From the NCBI GenBank assembly GCA_022616075.1, contig JAKEFK010000116.1, positions 1-33,223 of the forward strand: DNA of 33,223 nucleotides, given 5' to 3'. Positions 14,797 through 23,454 of the stretch are shown here, piece by piece. This DNA is from a bacterium. GTDB taxonomy: Bacteria; Acidobacteriota; HRBIN11; JAKEFK01. Below the pieces are notes generated by a model. That model made no database searches, was not told the origin of the DNA, and saw only the letters and a list, made by a program, of their open reading frames with translations. The translations under genes and the position numbers were made by a program. How positions within the stretch are numbered: the first letter of the stretch is position 1; each line of letters starts with the position of its first letter.

Positions 14797-15582
14797 ATGA
14801 ATGACAAACCACTTGTAATTGCCGGTCGCGAATTCCGCTCCCGGCTCATTGTTGGAACCGGCAAGTATGCAACACTCGATCTGATGAAAGAATCATTGGA
14901 GGAATCCGGTTCTGAAATCGTAACCGTTGCGGTCAGGCGCGTGAACCTGCAGGATCGATCGGAAAGTTCATTTCTTTCTTATATTGACCGGAATCGTTTT
15001 CTGATTCTGCCCAATACCGCCGGCTGTTACACAGCCGAAGATGCTATTCGCATTGCCAGGCTTGGCCGCGAAGCAGGATTATCGAACTGGGTAAAACTGG
15101 AAGTGCTCGGAGACGAAGCCACTCTATTCCCGGAAAATGAAGCGCTGCTACAGGCTACAAAAGTATTGGTAAAAGAGGGTTTTGTGGTTCTTCCTTATAC
15201 AAACGATGACCTCATCAATGCAAGGAAATTGATCGATGCCGGAGCTGCTGCCGTGATGCCGCTGGGAGCGCCGATCGGTTCCGGAATGGGGCTACAAAAC
15301 ATTGCCAATGCGATGATCCTCAGGGAAAAGATAACAGAAGTTCCTCTCATCATTGATGCCGGAGTGGGAACCGCTTCCGATGCTTGCGTCGCGATGGAAC
15401 TCGGAATGGATGGCGTTCTGATGAATACAGGAATTGCCGCAGCCTCCGATCCGGCTCGTATGGCACGGGCCATGAAGCTTGCTCTGGAATCCGGCCGCCA
15501 GGCATATCTCGCCGGCAGGATGCCGAAGAAGCTCTACGCAACAGCGAGCTCACCCGCCTCAGGATTGCCGCATCCGCGATGA
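14797..15582 (+). CDS. thiG: Thiazole synthase
   Basis: A 261-residue TIM-barrel enzyme that forms the thiazole phosphate of thiamine from DXP, ThiS-thiocarboxylate and a glycine-derived imine. [17 protein letters not shown] (14-30), [26 protein letters not shown], the Schiff-base lysine in WVKLEVLGD (Lys100), [16 protein letters not shown] and [20 protein letters not shown] are all standard. ATG 14797 fits the family start; a longer frame from 14734 runs back through thiS. Its stop overlaps the ATG of the coiled-coil gene (ATGA at 15579). No thiH or thiO oxidase gene is adjacent, so the source of the imine is not shown. Confidence 0.94.
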   Translation: MNDKPLVIAGREFRSRLIVGTGKYATLDLMKESLEESGSEIVTVAVRRVNLQDRSESSFLSYIDRNRFLILPNTAGCYTAEDAIRIARLGREAGLSNWVKLEVLGDEATLFPENEALLQATKVLVKEGFVVLPYTNDDLINARKLIDAGAAAVMPLGAPIGSGMGLQNIANAMILREKITEVPLIIDAGVGTASDACVAMELGMDGVLMNTGIAAASDPARMARAMKLALESGRQAYLAGRMPKKLYATASSPASGLPHPR

Positions 15583-16148
15583 TTGGCTCAACCCGGCTGG
15601 AAGATAAACTCCGGGAGTTGATCGAATTACGCAAAAAAGAAGAAGAGGAATACGGGAAACTTCTGACCCGTCTGGATGAAATCTGCCAGTTTTCTCTCCC
15701 GAATGAAACCTCCACCAGCTTCCCACAAATCAAAGATGCGTTGAATCAGATTTGGGATATCTCCAAAGAAGCTTCCTCTGCTTCGGCAAGTGAAGATCGT
15801 GTTTTTTGGAAGGAGGTTGCCCAAAATTTTTCACAATATCTCAATCCGGTAGTCGAACAGCAACGCGAAGTCAATTCAGTTTTAGTTCACCTGATGAATG
15901 AATACATCGAGGCTGTCCACCGGTCGCTACAGCAAATCCGCGAATTTCAGAGCACGCTCATTTTGTATTTTCAGAAAATCATTCCCGTGATGGACACAAA
16001 ATTTCGCGAGATGGTGGGGACGGCAGAATGTTTTCAAATCGGCATGCGGGATTACATAGACGCGTTGTATCAGGAACTGGACAAAAAAATTGAAACTCTT
16101 CAGGTGGATGTCTCTGCCTTGAAGAAGTCCGATCGAAATGAGATGTAG
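15579..16148 (+). CDS. Coiled-coil protein of unknown function
   Basis: A 189-residue soluble protein that I do not recognise. The start ATG 15579 overlaps the thiG stop. It is largely helical: [20 protein letters not shown] near the N-terminus, [59 protein letters not shown] and a C-terminal heptad region [20 protein letters not shown]. No signal peptide or membrane span is seen. Its stop codon TAG is the second to fourth base of a GTAGGGGC repeat. It precedes two glycosyltransferases by 87 bases; similar small coiled-coil proteins accompany glycan assembly genes, but a link is only inferred from position. Confidence 0.6.
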   Translation: MIGSTRLEDKLRELIELRKKEEEEYGKLLTRLDEICQFSLPNETSTSFPQIKDALNQIWDISKEASSASASEDRVFWKEVAQNFSQYLNPVVEQQREVNSVLVHLMNEYIEAVHRSLQQIREFQSTLILYFQKIIPVMDTKFREMVGTAECFQIGMRDYIDALYQELDKKIETLQVDVSALKKSDRNEM

Positions 16149-16226
16149 GGGCGTTGCATTTGCGCTTTTTGCAAATGCTGCGCCCGGGCTGAGCATTCGC
16201 AAAGAACGCGAATGCGCAGCCCCTAC
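16145..16226. repeat. Dispersed palindromic repeat, GTAGGGGC family, CATTTGC variant
   Basis: Terminal GTAGGGGC/GCCCCTAC enclose two hairpins: GCATTTGC/GCAAATGC and GCATTCGC/GCGAATGC. The left terminus supplies the TAG stop codon of the coiled-coil gene (16146-16148). It ends ten bases before the next gene's ATG. Confidence 0.8.
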
Positions 16227-16235
16227 GGATCATCG

Positions 16236-17282
16236 ATGAATAAGAAAAAAAAGATTTGCGTTTGTTCGGCGCAAACCCCCTTTGTTTATGGCGGCACCGA
16301 AATTTTCGTTGAAAACATGATCGCGCAATTTCGATTGCGGGGACATGATGCTGAGATGGTTCGCCTTCCGCTTCAAACGCAACCACATGAAGAGCTCCTC
16401 AAGAGCTGTCTGGCCTGGAGACTCCTCAATCTGGATTTTGTAGAGTTGGAGCGGATCGATCTGGTGATTCCAGTGAAATTCCCTGCCTATATGGTTCGCC
16501 ACAGGAATAAAAGGATCTGGCTGCTGCATCAATACAGGCAGATCTACGATCTGTACGAGACCGCGTACACAAGTTTTCAGCCTACTTCGAAAGACAACGA
16601 AATACGGAAATATATGATTGAACTGGATCAGGAATCCTTCCGTGAAAGCAAGAAAGTTTTCTCACAGTCGCGAACGGTTGCGGATCGTCTGAAGCGCTCG
16701 ATTGGCCTGGAAACAGAAATCCTTCATCCTCCCATTGCGGATTCGGACGCCTTCTACTTTGAAACTCTAGATAACCATGTACTTTCTGTCGCGCGCCTTG
16801 CGGGAAACAAACGGGTTCATCTTTTGATAGAAGCGATGCAATACGTATCGGAGCGTTTTCAAGCCGTTATTGTCGGGGACGGTTATGCCCGCGCTGAACT
16901 CGAAGAGCTCACCGCAAAACTCAAGCTCGAGAAACGAGTTCATTTTGCGGGTCAGATCTCACGCGAAGAAGTCATCCGCCACTACGCGAAAGCCGGAGCA
17001 GTATTCTACGGACCGGTTGAAGAAGACTGGGGACTGGCAACGCTGGAAGCATTTTATGCGCGCAAACCGGTGATCACCTGTTCGGATTCCGGTGGCGTGC
17101 TGGAATTGTTAGATGATTCTTGCGGCTGGATTGCAACAAACCAACCGCAGTCCATCGCCTCCTGCATTGAAGAAGCGTTGAACAACAAAGAGAAAAGCCG
17201 GCACATGGGAGAAGAAGGATTCCACAAAATTTCCTACCTGAGCTGGAATTATGTGATGGACCGCTTGCTGGAGGACCTATGA
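16236..17282 (+). CDS. GT-B family 4 glycosyltransferase
   Basis: A 348-residue cytoplasmic glycosyltransferase. The N-terminal domain begins KICVCSAQTPFVYGGTEIFVENMIAQFRL in outline, the glycine-rich acceptor-side loop being FVYGGTE. The C-terminal donor domain has LSVARLAGNKRVHLLIEAM, FQAVIVGDGYARAELE and AGAVFYGPVEEDWGLATLEAF, the EX7E-type motif (E..GLATLE) of GT4. SDSGGVLELLDDSCGWI follows as usual. It would transfer a sugar from a nucleotide donor to a lipid, protein or glycan; the sugar cannot be told. ATG 16236 is preferred because an upstream start falls in a repeat. It overlaps the next glycosyltransferase gene by four bases. Confidence 0.88.
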   Translation: MNKKKKICVCSAQTPFVYGGTEIFVENMIAQFRLRGHDAEMVRLPLQTQPHEELLKSCLAWRLLNLDFVELERIDLVIPVKFPAYMVRHRNKRIWLLHQYRQIYDLYETAYTSFQPTSKDNEIRKYMIELDQESFRESKKVFSQSRTVADRLKRSIGLETEILHPPIADSDAFYFETLDNHVLSVARLAGNKRVHLLIEAMQYVSERFQAVIVGDGYARAELEELTAKLKLEKRVHFAGQISREEVIRHYAKAGAVFYGPVEEDWGLATLEAFYARKPVITCSDSGGVLELLDDSCGWIATNQPQSIASCIEEALNNKEKSRHMGEEGFHKISYLSWNYVMDRLLEDL

Positions 17283-18547
17283 AGCGGATCGCTTTCTTTG
17301 GACCGCTTCCTCCATTAAAAACCGGAATTGCCGACTACAACCATGCTCTACTTCCCTGGCTCCGGAAAGATTATGAAATCGATGTTTTCCTTCCGTTCTC
17401 CACACCGAGTTCTTCGGAAGGTTTTCCTCATGGAGATTTTTTCCTGCGCCAAAAAAGGATACCTTACGATTTGGCGCTCTATCACATGGGAAATCAACCC
17501 CGCTTTCACGAATACATGTATGGCTATCTTTTCCAGCAACCGGGAGCTGTGCTGTTTCACGATTACTGTTTGCATCATTCGCGCGCGGATATGTTGCTCA
17601 AAAGAAATATGACGGACGAGTATCGGGAGGAACTGCGATCTGTCTATCCGGATCAGGCGGAAAGGATTGCAAATGCCACGATCACTTTCGCGGCGGGAGA
17701 TTTGTTATTTTTTCACTACCCCTTATTTGAATTGATCGTTCGAGCGTCATTAGCTCTTGGGGTGCACACAGATGCCGCGGTGAAGAAACTGCAAATCTGC
17801 GAAACTCCTGTGATCAAGATTCCCTGTCTTCAAATGGAAGGAGGCACAACGACAGAGACCGGCATCTACCCCGGAAAAATGGTTGTGGCTTCTTTCGGTT
17901 ACGCGACGCAGGCAAAACGAATTTCTACGATATTAGAAACGATTGCTGACCTGTGTGGTGAACAGGAAAATCTTCTGTACGTAATCGTTGGAGCGCTGGA
18001 GGATCGGACCGGCGTACTCAGGCAAATCGAAAAGCTTGGTTTGAAAGAATCCGTGCTTGTCACGGGTCATGTGGAAATGGAGGAATTTCTGAAGTGGATT
18101 TCCCGCGCGGATATCGTCCTCAACTTACGCTATCCTTCAGCCGGAGAGATGTCCAGCACACTGATTCGAGCGCTTGCTTCAGGCAAACCGGTCATTATCA
18201 GCCGGCTGTTGGATGTCGAGGAAATTCCGGAAAATGCGGTTCTGCGAGTGCGACCGGATCACGAAAAGGAAGACTTGAAGGCAGCGCTTACTGCCTTGCT
18301 GCAGGACCTGAATCTTCGAGATCGCTTATCGGCAAATGCGCGCAAATACATTGAAGAGCATCATACTCCTCAAAAAGCCCGCGAGAAATATCAGGTGCTG
18401 GTGGAAACCGCGCTTAAGCGTAAATCCAGTTTCGTGTCTCCCGAATTGCCTCTTCATCTGCGATCAGGAGCGGAAATTCTCAAGCAACACTTACTAAAAA
18501 CGACATTCGAACGGACTGATCCTAAGATATTAGAATGGCTGCCTTAG
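17279..18547 (+). CDS. GT-B glycosyltransferase
   Basis: A 422-residue protein starting by ATGA overlap with the preceding glycosyltransferase. IAFFGPLPPLKTGIADYNHA is the typical opening of GT4-type enzymes of surface polysaccharide clusters, with the second half containing ASFGYATQAKRISTILE, YVIVGALEDRTGVL, VTGHVEMEEFLKWISRADIV, and the donor-site segment AGEMSSTLIRALASGKPVII. The C-terminal 70 residues (RDRLSANARKYIEEHHTPQK) are helical. It probably adds the next sugar after its partner in the same glycan. It is convergent with the STN-domain gene seven bases away. Confidence 0.87.
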   Translation: MKRIAFFGPLPPLKTGIADYNHALLPWLRKDYEIDVFLPFSTPSSSEGFPHGDFFLRQKRIPYDLALYHMGNQPRFHEYMYGYLFQQPGAVLFHDYCLHHSRADMLLKRNMTDEYREELRSVYPDQAERIANATITFAAGDLLFFHYPLFELIVRASLALGVHTDAAVKKLQICETPVIKIPCLQMEGGTTTETGIYPGKMVVASFGYATQAKRISTILETIADLCGEQENLLYVIVGALEDRTGVLRQIEKLGLKESVLVTGHVEMEEFLKWISRADIVLNLRYPSAGEMSSTLIRALASGKPVIISRLLDVEEIPENAVLRVRPDHEKEDLKAALTALLQDLNLRDRLSANARKYIEEHHTPQKAREKYQVLVETALKRKSSFVSPELPLHLRSGAEILKQHLLKTTFERTDPKILEWLP

Positions 18548-18554
18548 CCCGACG

Positions 18555-19136
18555 CTATTCCTCGTCGTTATTCTCGTCTAACTGCTGTGGTTGCTGCTGC
18601 TGTTCCCCTTCCGGCGGTTGATCCGATTTTTGCTGATTCGGAACAAAGCCTCCACCGGTGGGTACGTTCACAGTGCCTGGCGTAAGAGGTTTTATTTGCG
18701 GTTGAACCGGTTGACGTCCATCCGGTTCCGGGATCGGAGGAGGTGGAGGAGGTGGCACAGGCGTTACGACGCCACGATTTCCCACAGGTCTGTTATCCAG
18801 ACGTTTGGGCGAGCTGCCGAGAGATGTACTGCCGCCGATGAAAACGGATTGCGGTTCTCCGTCCGCACCAGCCAGCACTGCATAATTAATCCCGGTCCCT
18901 TCCAAAATCTTTTTCAGCGCCATGGCGACCGGAAGGTCTTGAAAGTTAGCGGAAACGGTCTTGCCGGCAATACCCTCATCCACAAACAGCTTCACGTTGG
19001 TTTCTGTTTTCAAACGGTCCAACACTTGCGTCAACGGCTCCGATTTTAGATCGGCACTGATCCGCCCACCCTCAACTTTCACATCGGCGTAGAGAGAGCA
19101 TGCAAAGAGCAATAAGATCAAAATGCGTATTGCCAT
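18555..19136 (-). CDS. Exported STN-domain protein with proline-rich tail
   Basis: A 193-residue protein from ATG 19136 with a Sec signal peptide MAIRILILLLFACSLYA. Residues 20-95 are a secretin/TonB short N-terminal (STN) domain: SADLKSEPLTQVLDRLKTET, VKLFVDEGIAGKTVSANF and DLPVAMALKKILEGTGINYA. The rest is low complexity: a PVPPPPPPPIPEP stretch, then glycine/proline and a QQQQPQQ acidic tail. STN domains sit at the periplasmic entry of secretins and TonB receptors. Here there is no barrel, so it is a stand-alone periplasmic protein, perhaps an accessory to such a channel. TATAAT seven bases before the ATG and absence of a ribosome binding site suggest a leaderless message. Confidence 0.75.
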   Translation of the reverse strand: MAIRILILLLFACSLYADVKVEGGRISADLKSEPLTQVLDRLKTETNVKLFVDEGIAGKTVSANFQDLPVAMALKKILEGTGINYAVLAGADGEPQSVFIGGSTSLGSSPKRLDNRPVGNRGVVTPVPPPPPPPIPEPDGRQPVQPQIKPLTPGTVNVPTGGGFVPNQQKSDQPPEGEQQQQPQQLDENNDEE

Positions 19137-19143
19137 ATGCTTA

Positions 19144-19149
19144 ATTATA
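19144..19149 (-). promoter_or_regulatory. -10 box of a leaderless STN-gene transcript
   Basis: Minus-strand TATAAT ends seven bases before the ATG. The CTTGGCG arm of the adjacent repeat (19151-19177) could act as a poor -35: TTGGCG stands 17 bases before an overlapping TATATA. Confidence 0.5.
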
Positions 19150-19150
19150 T

Positions 19151-19177
19151 AACGCCAAGGCGCCAAGACGCCAAGAA
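19151..19177. repeat. CGCCAAGACGCCAAG-family repeat, single arm
   Basis: Three tandem CGCCAAG words. The same wording forms inverted repeats at 23370-23444 and 27082-27117; here no opposing arm is found within the gap. Confidence 0.6.
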
Positions 19178-19187
19178 ATCGCTCTAG

Positions 19188-19283
19188 TGGATAGGGGTCA
19201 AGAAACCGGGCCAGGCTACGGTTCCAGCGAAAAAGCTCTTTGAGATTGTGAGGACACCGTCCGGGCGGTCCATGGAAATATAG
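19188..19283 (+). pseudogene. Probable fragment of a sliding-clamp (dnaN-like) gene
   Basis: Between the STN and kinase genes one frame, bounded by stops at 19185 and 19281, reads KKPGQATVPAKKLFEIVR and then TPSGRSMEI. This resembles part of the DNA polymerase III beta clamp, where an E-P-G, T-V-P-A-(K/R)-K, F-(D/E)-I-x-R pattern followed by LPxGxxxxI is conserved. Only about 30 codons remain, without a start, so it is a relic if real. The remainder of the gap (19167-19310) shows nothing else. Confidence 0.4.
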
Positions 19284-19310
19284 GATCTGAAGAGTCGAGG
19301 CGCGAGTGTT

Positions 19311-21668
19311 TTAATCGAATTTGATGCGGCGGTATAACTCCTGGAATTCCGGCTCTGAGCGGAGCGGATCCAGAATTGGTTCAATTTTCAGGAACATCAT
19401 AAGCATATCTCTCTCCTCATATGCTTTCTTCAACATGGCAATCGCTTCCTTTTTGCGATTGAGAGCGCTGTAAATCAATGCACTTTGATAGGAAGAGACG
19501 TATCTCTGTTGAGATAACTTTTCCAGCTCCTGTAAGATTCCTATCGCCTTCTGCGTTTGTCCAAATTTTGCATAAGTAGTGCCGAGCATCGAAAGAGCAA
19601 TGGGAGAGCGTTCCAGCTGAACGGCTTTTTGCAAAGATTTTTCAGACAAAGCGTATTCTCCTTTCATGTTATAAATGAGTCCATAGACGAAATGAGTTAG
19701 AAAAAAATTAGGATCCATCTCTTCGGCTTTCTTCACGAATTGCAAGGCCTGCTCGTACTGTTTTGAATAACTGAGTGGGACATTCGAATCGAGAACGATC
19801 ACAACTGACAGAGGATCAAGCTGACGCGCTTTCTGAAACTCGTTGATTGCTTCACGGAATCTTCCCCGCACTGTAAGACTCCACGCATATTGATGATGCG
19901 CAATCGCATAGTTCGGATTTGCAGCTATCGCTTGTTTAAATCTTTCCTCTCCTTTTTTGAAATCATATTCGTAGAAAGAGGTAATTACGCCTTCCACCAT
20001 TCGCGGCTCGGCCAATGAGTCGTCCAGCTCGAGAGCTTTTCTTGCAGCATCGCGAGCTTTGGGGACCGCGTCGCTGGGCCTGATATTGATATCTCCCAGA
20101 GCAAGACCAAACGCTTCGGCAAGCCCGGCATATGCAAGAGCGAACGAAGGATCCTTTGCTATTGCCTGCTGGTAAAAGTCGATGGCTTTCCTGTTCCCCT
20201 CCTCTGTGGCTTTGTTCCAGTAGTAACGGCCCTGCAAGTACAGTTGATATGCTTCCGTATCCTGTGTGTGCGTTCGAGTGACCTGCGCCTTCTCTTGTCC
20301 AGTCAGTTTAAAACGAAGGTTATCGACAATCGTTCCTGTGATCTCTTCCTGAACTCTGACAAGATCCACCACGCGCCTGTTGTATTTTTCTCCCCAGAGC
20401 TGGCGGCTATCTTTTGTGTCGATCAATTCGACGCTTATCGAAAGTTGATCCGCCTGCTGAGTAATACGACCGGTTAACACAGTGCGCACCTTTAGATCAT
20501 CAGCGATCTTTCTTAAGTTCGGAGAAGGATCCTTATACGCAAAGGAGGAAGTCCTGGAAATCACCACCAGTTCGGGAACTTTGGAAAGATTGTTGATCAG
20601 ACCCTCGGGGATCCCTTCTGATAAATACTCGACTTCCGGTTTCTTACTAACATTGTCGAAAGGAAGCACAGCAATCGAATGCAAAGTCTCACGCCGGGGC
20701 CACAAAAGGAAAGCTGCAGCAATCAATAGCACTAGCAGAAGCGCGATTGCCGTTTGTGTTGAAAGTAATTTTTTCTTGCGTACCGGGACAACGGATACTC
20801 CAGTCTGACTTTCTCGTTTCAGTGAACGAAGATCGATGAGCAGTTCTTTAGCCGATTGATAGCGATCTTCAACATTTTTCTCCAGACATTTGCGTACAAT
20901 ACGTTCCAGCTCTGGTGGAACTTCGTAATTGAATCGTGAAACCGGTACCGGCTGTTTGTGCAAAATCGAATCCATGAGCTGCGGTGGCGCATCACCGGAA
21001 AAAGGCAGCCGGCGGGTCAGCATTTGATAGAGAATCACGCCGAATGAGAACAAGTCGGAACGAGAATCAACCGGCTTGCCCAGAACCTGTTCGGGACTCA
21101 TGTACGGAACGGTTCCCATCACAATACCGGGCGTAGTTACACCTTTTGTGCTCAATTGCGTGGCTGTTGAACCGCTTTGCGGCTGCTCCATTCGCGCAAG
21201 ACCAAAATCCAGAATCTTTACCTGCCCTCGGCGCGTGATCATCAGATTCGCAGGTTTCAAATCGCGGTGGATGATACCGCTCGAATGAGCTTCGTCCAGC
21301 GCATCAGCAACCTGCACACCGGTATCCAGAACAAGGGACACGTCACATTCCGCTTGATTGAGCCGATCGGAAAGAGTTTCCCCTTCGATATATTCCATCG
21401 CGATGAAGTGAAGATCATTTTGGGTACCAACATCGTAGATATGCGCAACGTTTGGATGCTTCACCGCGGAAGCGGATTTTGCTTCGCTGAGAAAACGTCG
21501 CATTCGGTTTGCATCAGAGGCAAGTTCAGGTGGCAGAATTTTCAATGCCACGCGACGGTCCAGTTTTGTGTCTTCCGCAAGATATACCTGACCCATTCCA
21601 CCGGAACCAAGCAATGAAAGAATCCGGTAGTGGCCCAAGATCTCACCGGCAGCGAGTGAACGCTCCAT
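19311..21668 (-). CDS. Membrane Ser/Thr protein kinase with TolB-like domain and TPRs
   Basis: A 785-residue PknB-type kinase. The kinase domain (13-282) has the glycine loop LLGSGGMGQVYLAED, catalytic Lys43, HRDLKPAN (134-141), DFGLA (154-158) and YMSPEQ. A membrane helix lies at about 303-323 (TAIALLLVLLIAAAFLLW). Outside the membrane a TolB/FlgO-like domain begins SIAVLPFDNVSKKPEVEYLS, followed by about seven TPRs (for example AYQLYLQGRYYWNKATEEGN, AYAGLAEAFGLAL, AIAHHQYAWSLTVRGRFREA). This architecture is very common in Acidobacteriota and senses or binds an extracytoplasmic partner; the signal is not known. TAGAAT nine bases before the ATG and no ribosome binding site suggest a leaderless transcript. 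Confidence 0.92.
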   Translation of the reverse strand: MERSLAAGEILGHYRILSLLGSGGMGQVYLAEDTKLDRRVALKILPPELASDANRMRRFLSEAKSASAVKHPNVAHIYDVGTQNDLHFIAMEYIEGETLSDRLNQAECDVSLVLDTGVQVADALDEAHSSGIIHRDLKPANLMITRRGQVKILDFGLARMEQPQSGSTATQLSTKGVTTPGIVMGTVPYMSPEQVLGKPVDSRSDLFSFGVILYQMLTRRLPFSGDAPPQLMDSILHKQPVPVSRFNYEVPPELERIVRKCLEKNVEDRYQSAKELLIDLRSLKRESQTGVSVVPVRKKKLLSTQTAIALLLVLLIAAAFLLWPRRETLHSIAVLPFDNVSKKPEVEYLSEGIPEGLINNLSKVPELVVISRTSSFAYKDPSPNLRKIADDLKVRTVLTGRITQQADQLSISVELIDTKDSRQLWGEKYNRRVVDLVRVQEEITGTIVDNLRFKLTGQEKAQVTRTHTQDTEAYQLYLQGRYYWNKATEEGNRKAIDFYQQAIAKDPSFALAYAGLAEAFGLALGDINIRPSDAVPKARDAARKALELDDSLAEPRMVEGVITSFYEYDFKKGEERFKQAIAANPNYAIAHHQYAWSLTVRGRFREAINEFQKARQLDPLSVVIVLDSNVPLSYSKQYEQALQFVKKAEEMDPNFFLTHFVYGLIYNMKGEYALSEKSLQKAVQLERSPIALSMLGTTYAKFGQTQKAIGILQELEKLSQQRYVSSYQSALIYSALNRKKEAIAMLKKAYEERDMLMMFLKIEPILDPLRSEPEFQELYRRIKFD

Positions 21669-21677
21669 TTGAGAATC

Positions 21678-21683
21678 ATTCTA
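21678..21683 (-). promoter_or_regulatory. -10 box of the kinase gene
   Basis: Minus-strand TAGAAT ends nine bases before the kinase ATG, with no ribosome binding site between. Confidence 0.4.
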
Positions 21684-21716
21684 ACAGTTTTCACTACCGC
21701 CGGCAGGGACGCCCGC

Positions 21717-21849
21717 GAGACTGTCCAAAAAGTCAAGAATTGCCGCGAGTTAGTGGGAGCGCGGCATCCCTGCCCGCAATGAACTCGTCGAGCTACAATG
21801 TTTTTGCGGACTGGAAGTCCGCGCTCCAACTGACTTTTTGGACAGTCTC
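21717..21849. repeat. 133-bp element with perfect 19-bp terminal inverted repeats
   Basis: GAGACTGTCCAAAAAGTCA (21717-21735) is the exact reverse complement of 21831-21849. The interior has further palindromes, including GCGGACT/AGTCCGC near 21807. No coding frame is visible. The form is that of a miniature inverted-repeat element, sitting between the divergent kinase and the iron-sulfur/NrfD fusion gene. Confidence 0.7.
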
Positions 21850-21869
21850 CCGCGCTCCAAAATGAGGGT

Positions 21870-21875
21870 TATAAT
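21870..21875 (+). promoter_or_regulatory. -10 box of the iron-sulfur/NrfD fusion gene
   Basis: TATAAT ends nine bases before the ATG at 21885; GAATTTTCC between them has no ribosome binding site. It lies just outside the 133-bp inverted-repeat element. Confidence 0.5.
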
Positions 21876-21884
21876 GAATTTTCC

Positions 21885-23360
21885 ATGAACTACGGCTTCA
21901 TCATCGATAATCGTAAGTGCATCGGCTGTCACGCCTGTACAGTTGCTTGCAAGCAGGAACATGATTTGCCGATCGGCGTGAATCGCACCTGGGTGAAGTA
22001 CATCGAAAAGGGAGAATTTCCTAGCACTCGCCGGATCTTTTCGGTGCAACGTTGCAATCATTGCGCGGATGCTCCTTGCGTCGAAATTTGTCCTGTTACT
22101 GCTCTCTGGCAGCGAAAAGATGGCATCGTTGATTTTGACGGGGACCGGTGCATCGGCTGCAAAGCCTGCATGCAAGCCTGTCCTTACGATGCGATTTACA
22201 TTCATCCGGACGATAACACTGCGGCGAAATGCAATTTCTGCGCGCACCGGGTTGAGGTTGGATTGGCGCCGCCATGCGTGAATGTTTGTCCTGAGCACGC
22301 GATCATCGCCGGCGATATGGATGATGCATCCACTGAAATCTCGCAGATGCTGGCGCGCCATCAAGTGCAGGTTCGCAAACCGGAAAAAGGAACGCGTCCA
22401 AAGGTTTTTTACATCGAAGGGGACACGGCTTCGCTCAATCCTGTTTATGCATCCACACCGGAAAGTTACATGTGGAGTGAGATTCCAAAACGCGTTTATC
22501 AGATAGCGCCCCCGCGATTGCAGCAAGCCGAGTCGGAGGCGGTTCGGGTTTACGATCAGGGCCAGTCACATGAGCAATCGTGGGGTGGAAAAGTTGCTGC
22601 ATACTTGTGGACAAAATCGATTGCCGCTGGAATCCCGTTCTTTGCGTTTGTTGCTGCAATTCTATCCGGTGAATTGCGTTTCTCTCTGGCTTTCAGCATC
22701 GCTGCGATTCTTTTTCTTGCTGTCACGACTGTTCTGCTAATCATTGATCTGAAACAGCCCGGGCGATTTCATTACATCATCTTCAGGCCGCAGTGGCGCA
22801 GCTGGTTAACGCGCGGAGCTTTTATTTTGATCGGTTTTGGACTTTTTCTGGGATTGAATTTGATCTTTGGTTTTATCCTGAAGTCTCCGGAATTGTTCCT
22901 GATTACGTTTTATCTTGCTGCTCTTTTCGGATTTGGTTCCGCCATCTACAGCGCATTTTTGTTCTGGCAAGCGAAGGGACGCGATTTCTGGCAATCTCCT
23001 TTATTTGCGGTCCATTTGATCGTGATGGCGCTGCTGGCTGGCGCGAGCGCCATCATCATCATCGATGATCAATCGCCATATGTCGGCGGAATACTCTTCT
23101 TATCACTTTTGTTGCACGGAGCTTTGATTGCACTCGATTTAATGGCGGTTCACAGCACGAAGGATGCGAAGATTGCAGCGCGTTCTCTTTATCGAAAGAA
23201 CCTGACTTTCTGGATCGGCGGAATCCTTGCGGGCATTTTTGTGCCGCTTGTATTGTTGTATTTCGAAATCACGGGACCGGCAGGGCTGGCCGCTTTGATC
23301 GGCTTGCTTTTGTATGAGCGCGAATGGGTTCGTGCTGGCCAGGTCGTACCTTTGTCATGA
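21885..23360 (+). CDS. Fused four-cluster ferredoxin and NrfD/PsrC-like membrane subunit
   Basis: A 491-residue protein joining two subunits that are normally separate. Residues 1-145 are an NrfC/PsrB/DmsB-type ferredoxin with 16 cysteines for four [4Fe-4S] clusters: C12, C15, C18, C22; C57, C60, C65, C69; C89, C92, C95, C99; C116, C119, C131, C135. Residues about 205-490 hold eight hydrophobic segments as in NrfD/PsrC quinone-reactive anchors (for example SIAAGIPFFAFVAAILSG and GAFILIGFGLFLGLNLIFG). The linker between has no obvious domain. There is no Tat or Sec signal, so the clusters should face the cytoplasm unless the topology is unusual. It would pass electrons between quinones and the molybdenum enzyme encoded next. 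Confidence 0.88.
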   Translation: MNYGFIIDNRKCIGCHACTVACKQEHDLPIGVNRTWVKYIEKGEFPSTRRIFSVQRCNHCADAPCVEICPVTALWQRKDGIVDFDGDRCIGCKACMQACPYDAIYIHPDDNTAAKCNFCAHRVEVGLAPPCVNVCPEHAIIAGDMDDASTEISQMLARHQVQVRKPEKGTRPKVFYIEGDTASLNPVYASTPESYMWSEIPKRVYQIAPPRLQQAESEAVRVYDQGQSHEQSWGGKVAAYLWTKSIAAGIPFFAFVAAILSGELRFSLAFSIAAILFLAVTTVLLIIDLKQPGRFHYIIFRPQWRSWLTRGAFILIGFGLFLGLNLIFGFILKSPELFLITFYLAALFGFGSAIYSAFLFWQAKGRDFWQSPLFAVHLIVMALLAGASAIIIIDDQSPYVGGILFLSLLLHGALIALDLMAVHSTKDAKIAARSLYRKNLTFWIGGILAGIFVPLVLLYFEITGPAGLAALIGLLLYEREWVRAGQVVPLS

Positions 23361-23369
23361 TGAATATGA

Positions 23370-23444
23370 AACGCCAAGACGCCAAGACGCCAAGAATTAA
23401 AAATCTCTTCCTTCTTTCTTGGCGCCTTGGCGCCTTGGCGGGTT
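23370..23444. repeat. CGCCAAGACGCCAAG-family inverted repeat
   Basis: The left arm (23370-23396) carries three CGCCAAG words and the right arm (23416-23444) the complementary CTTGGCG words, pairing over about 27 bases with a few mismatches and a T/C-rich loop. It separates the two subunit genes of the Mo-enzyme module and ends 10 bases before the ATG of the second. Confidence 0.8.
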
Positions 23445-23454
23445 AAATAATCTT

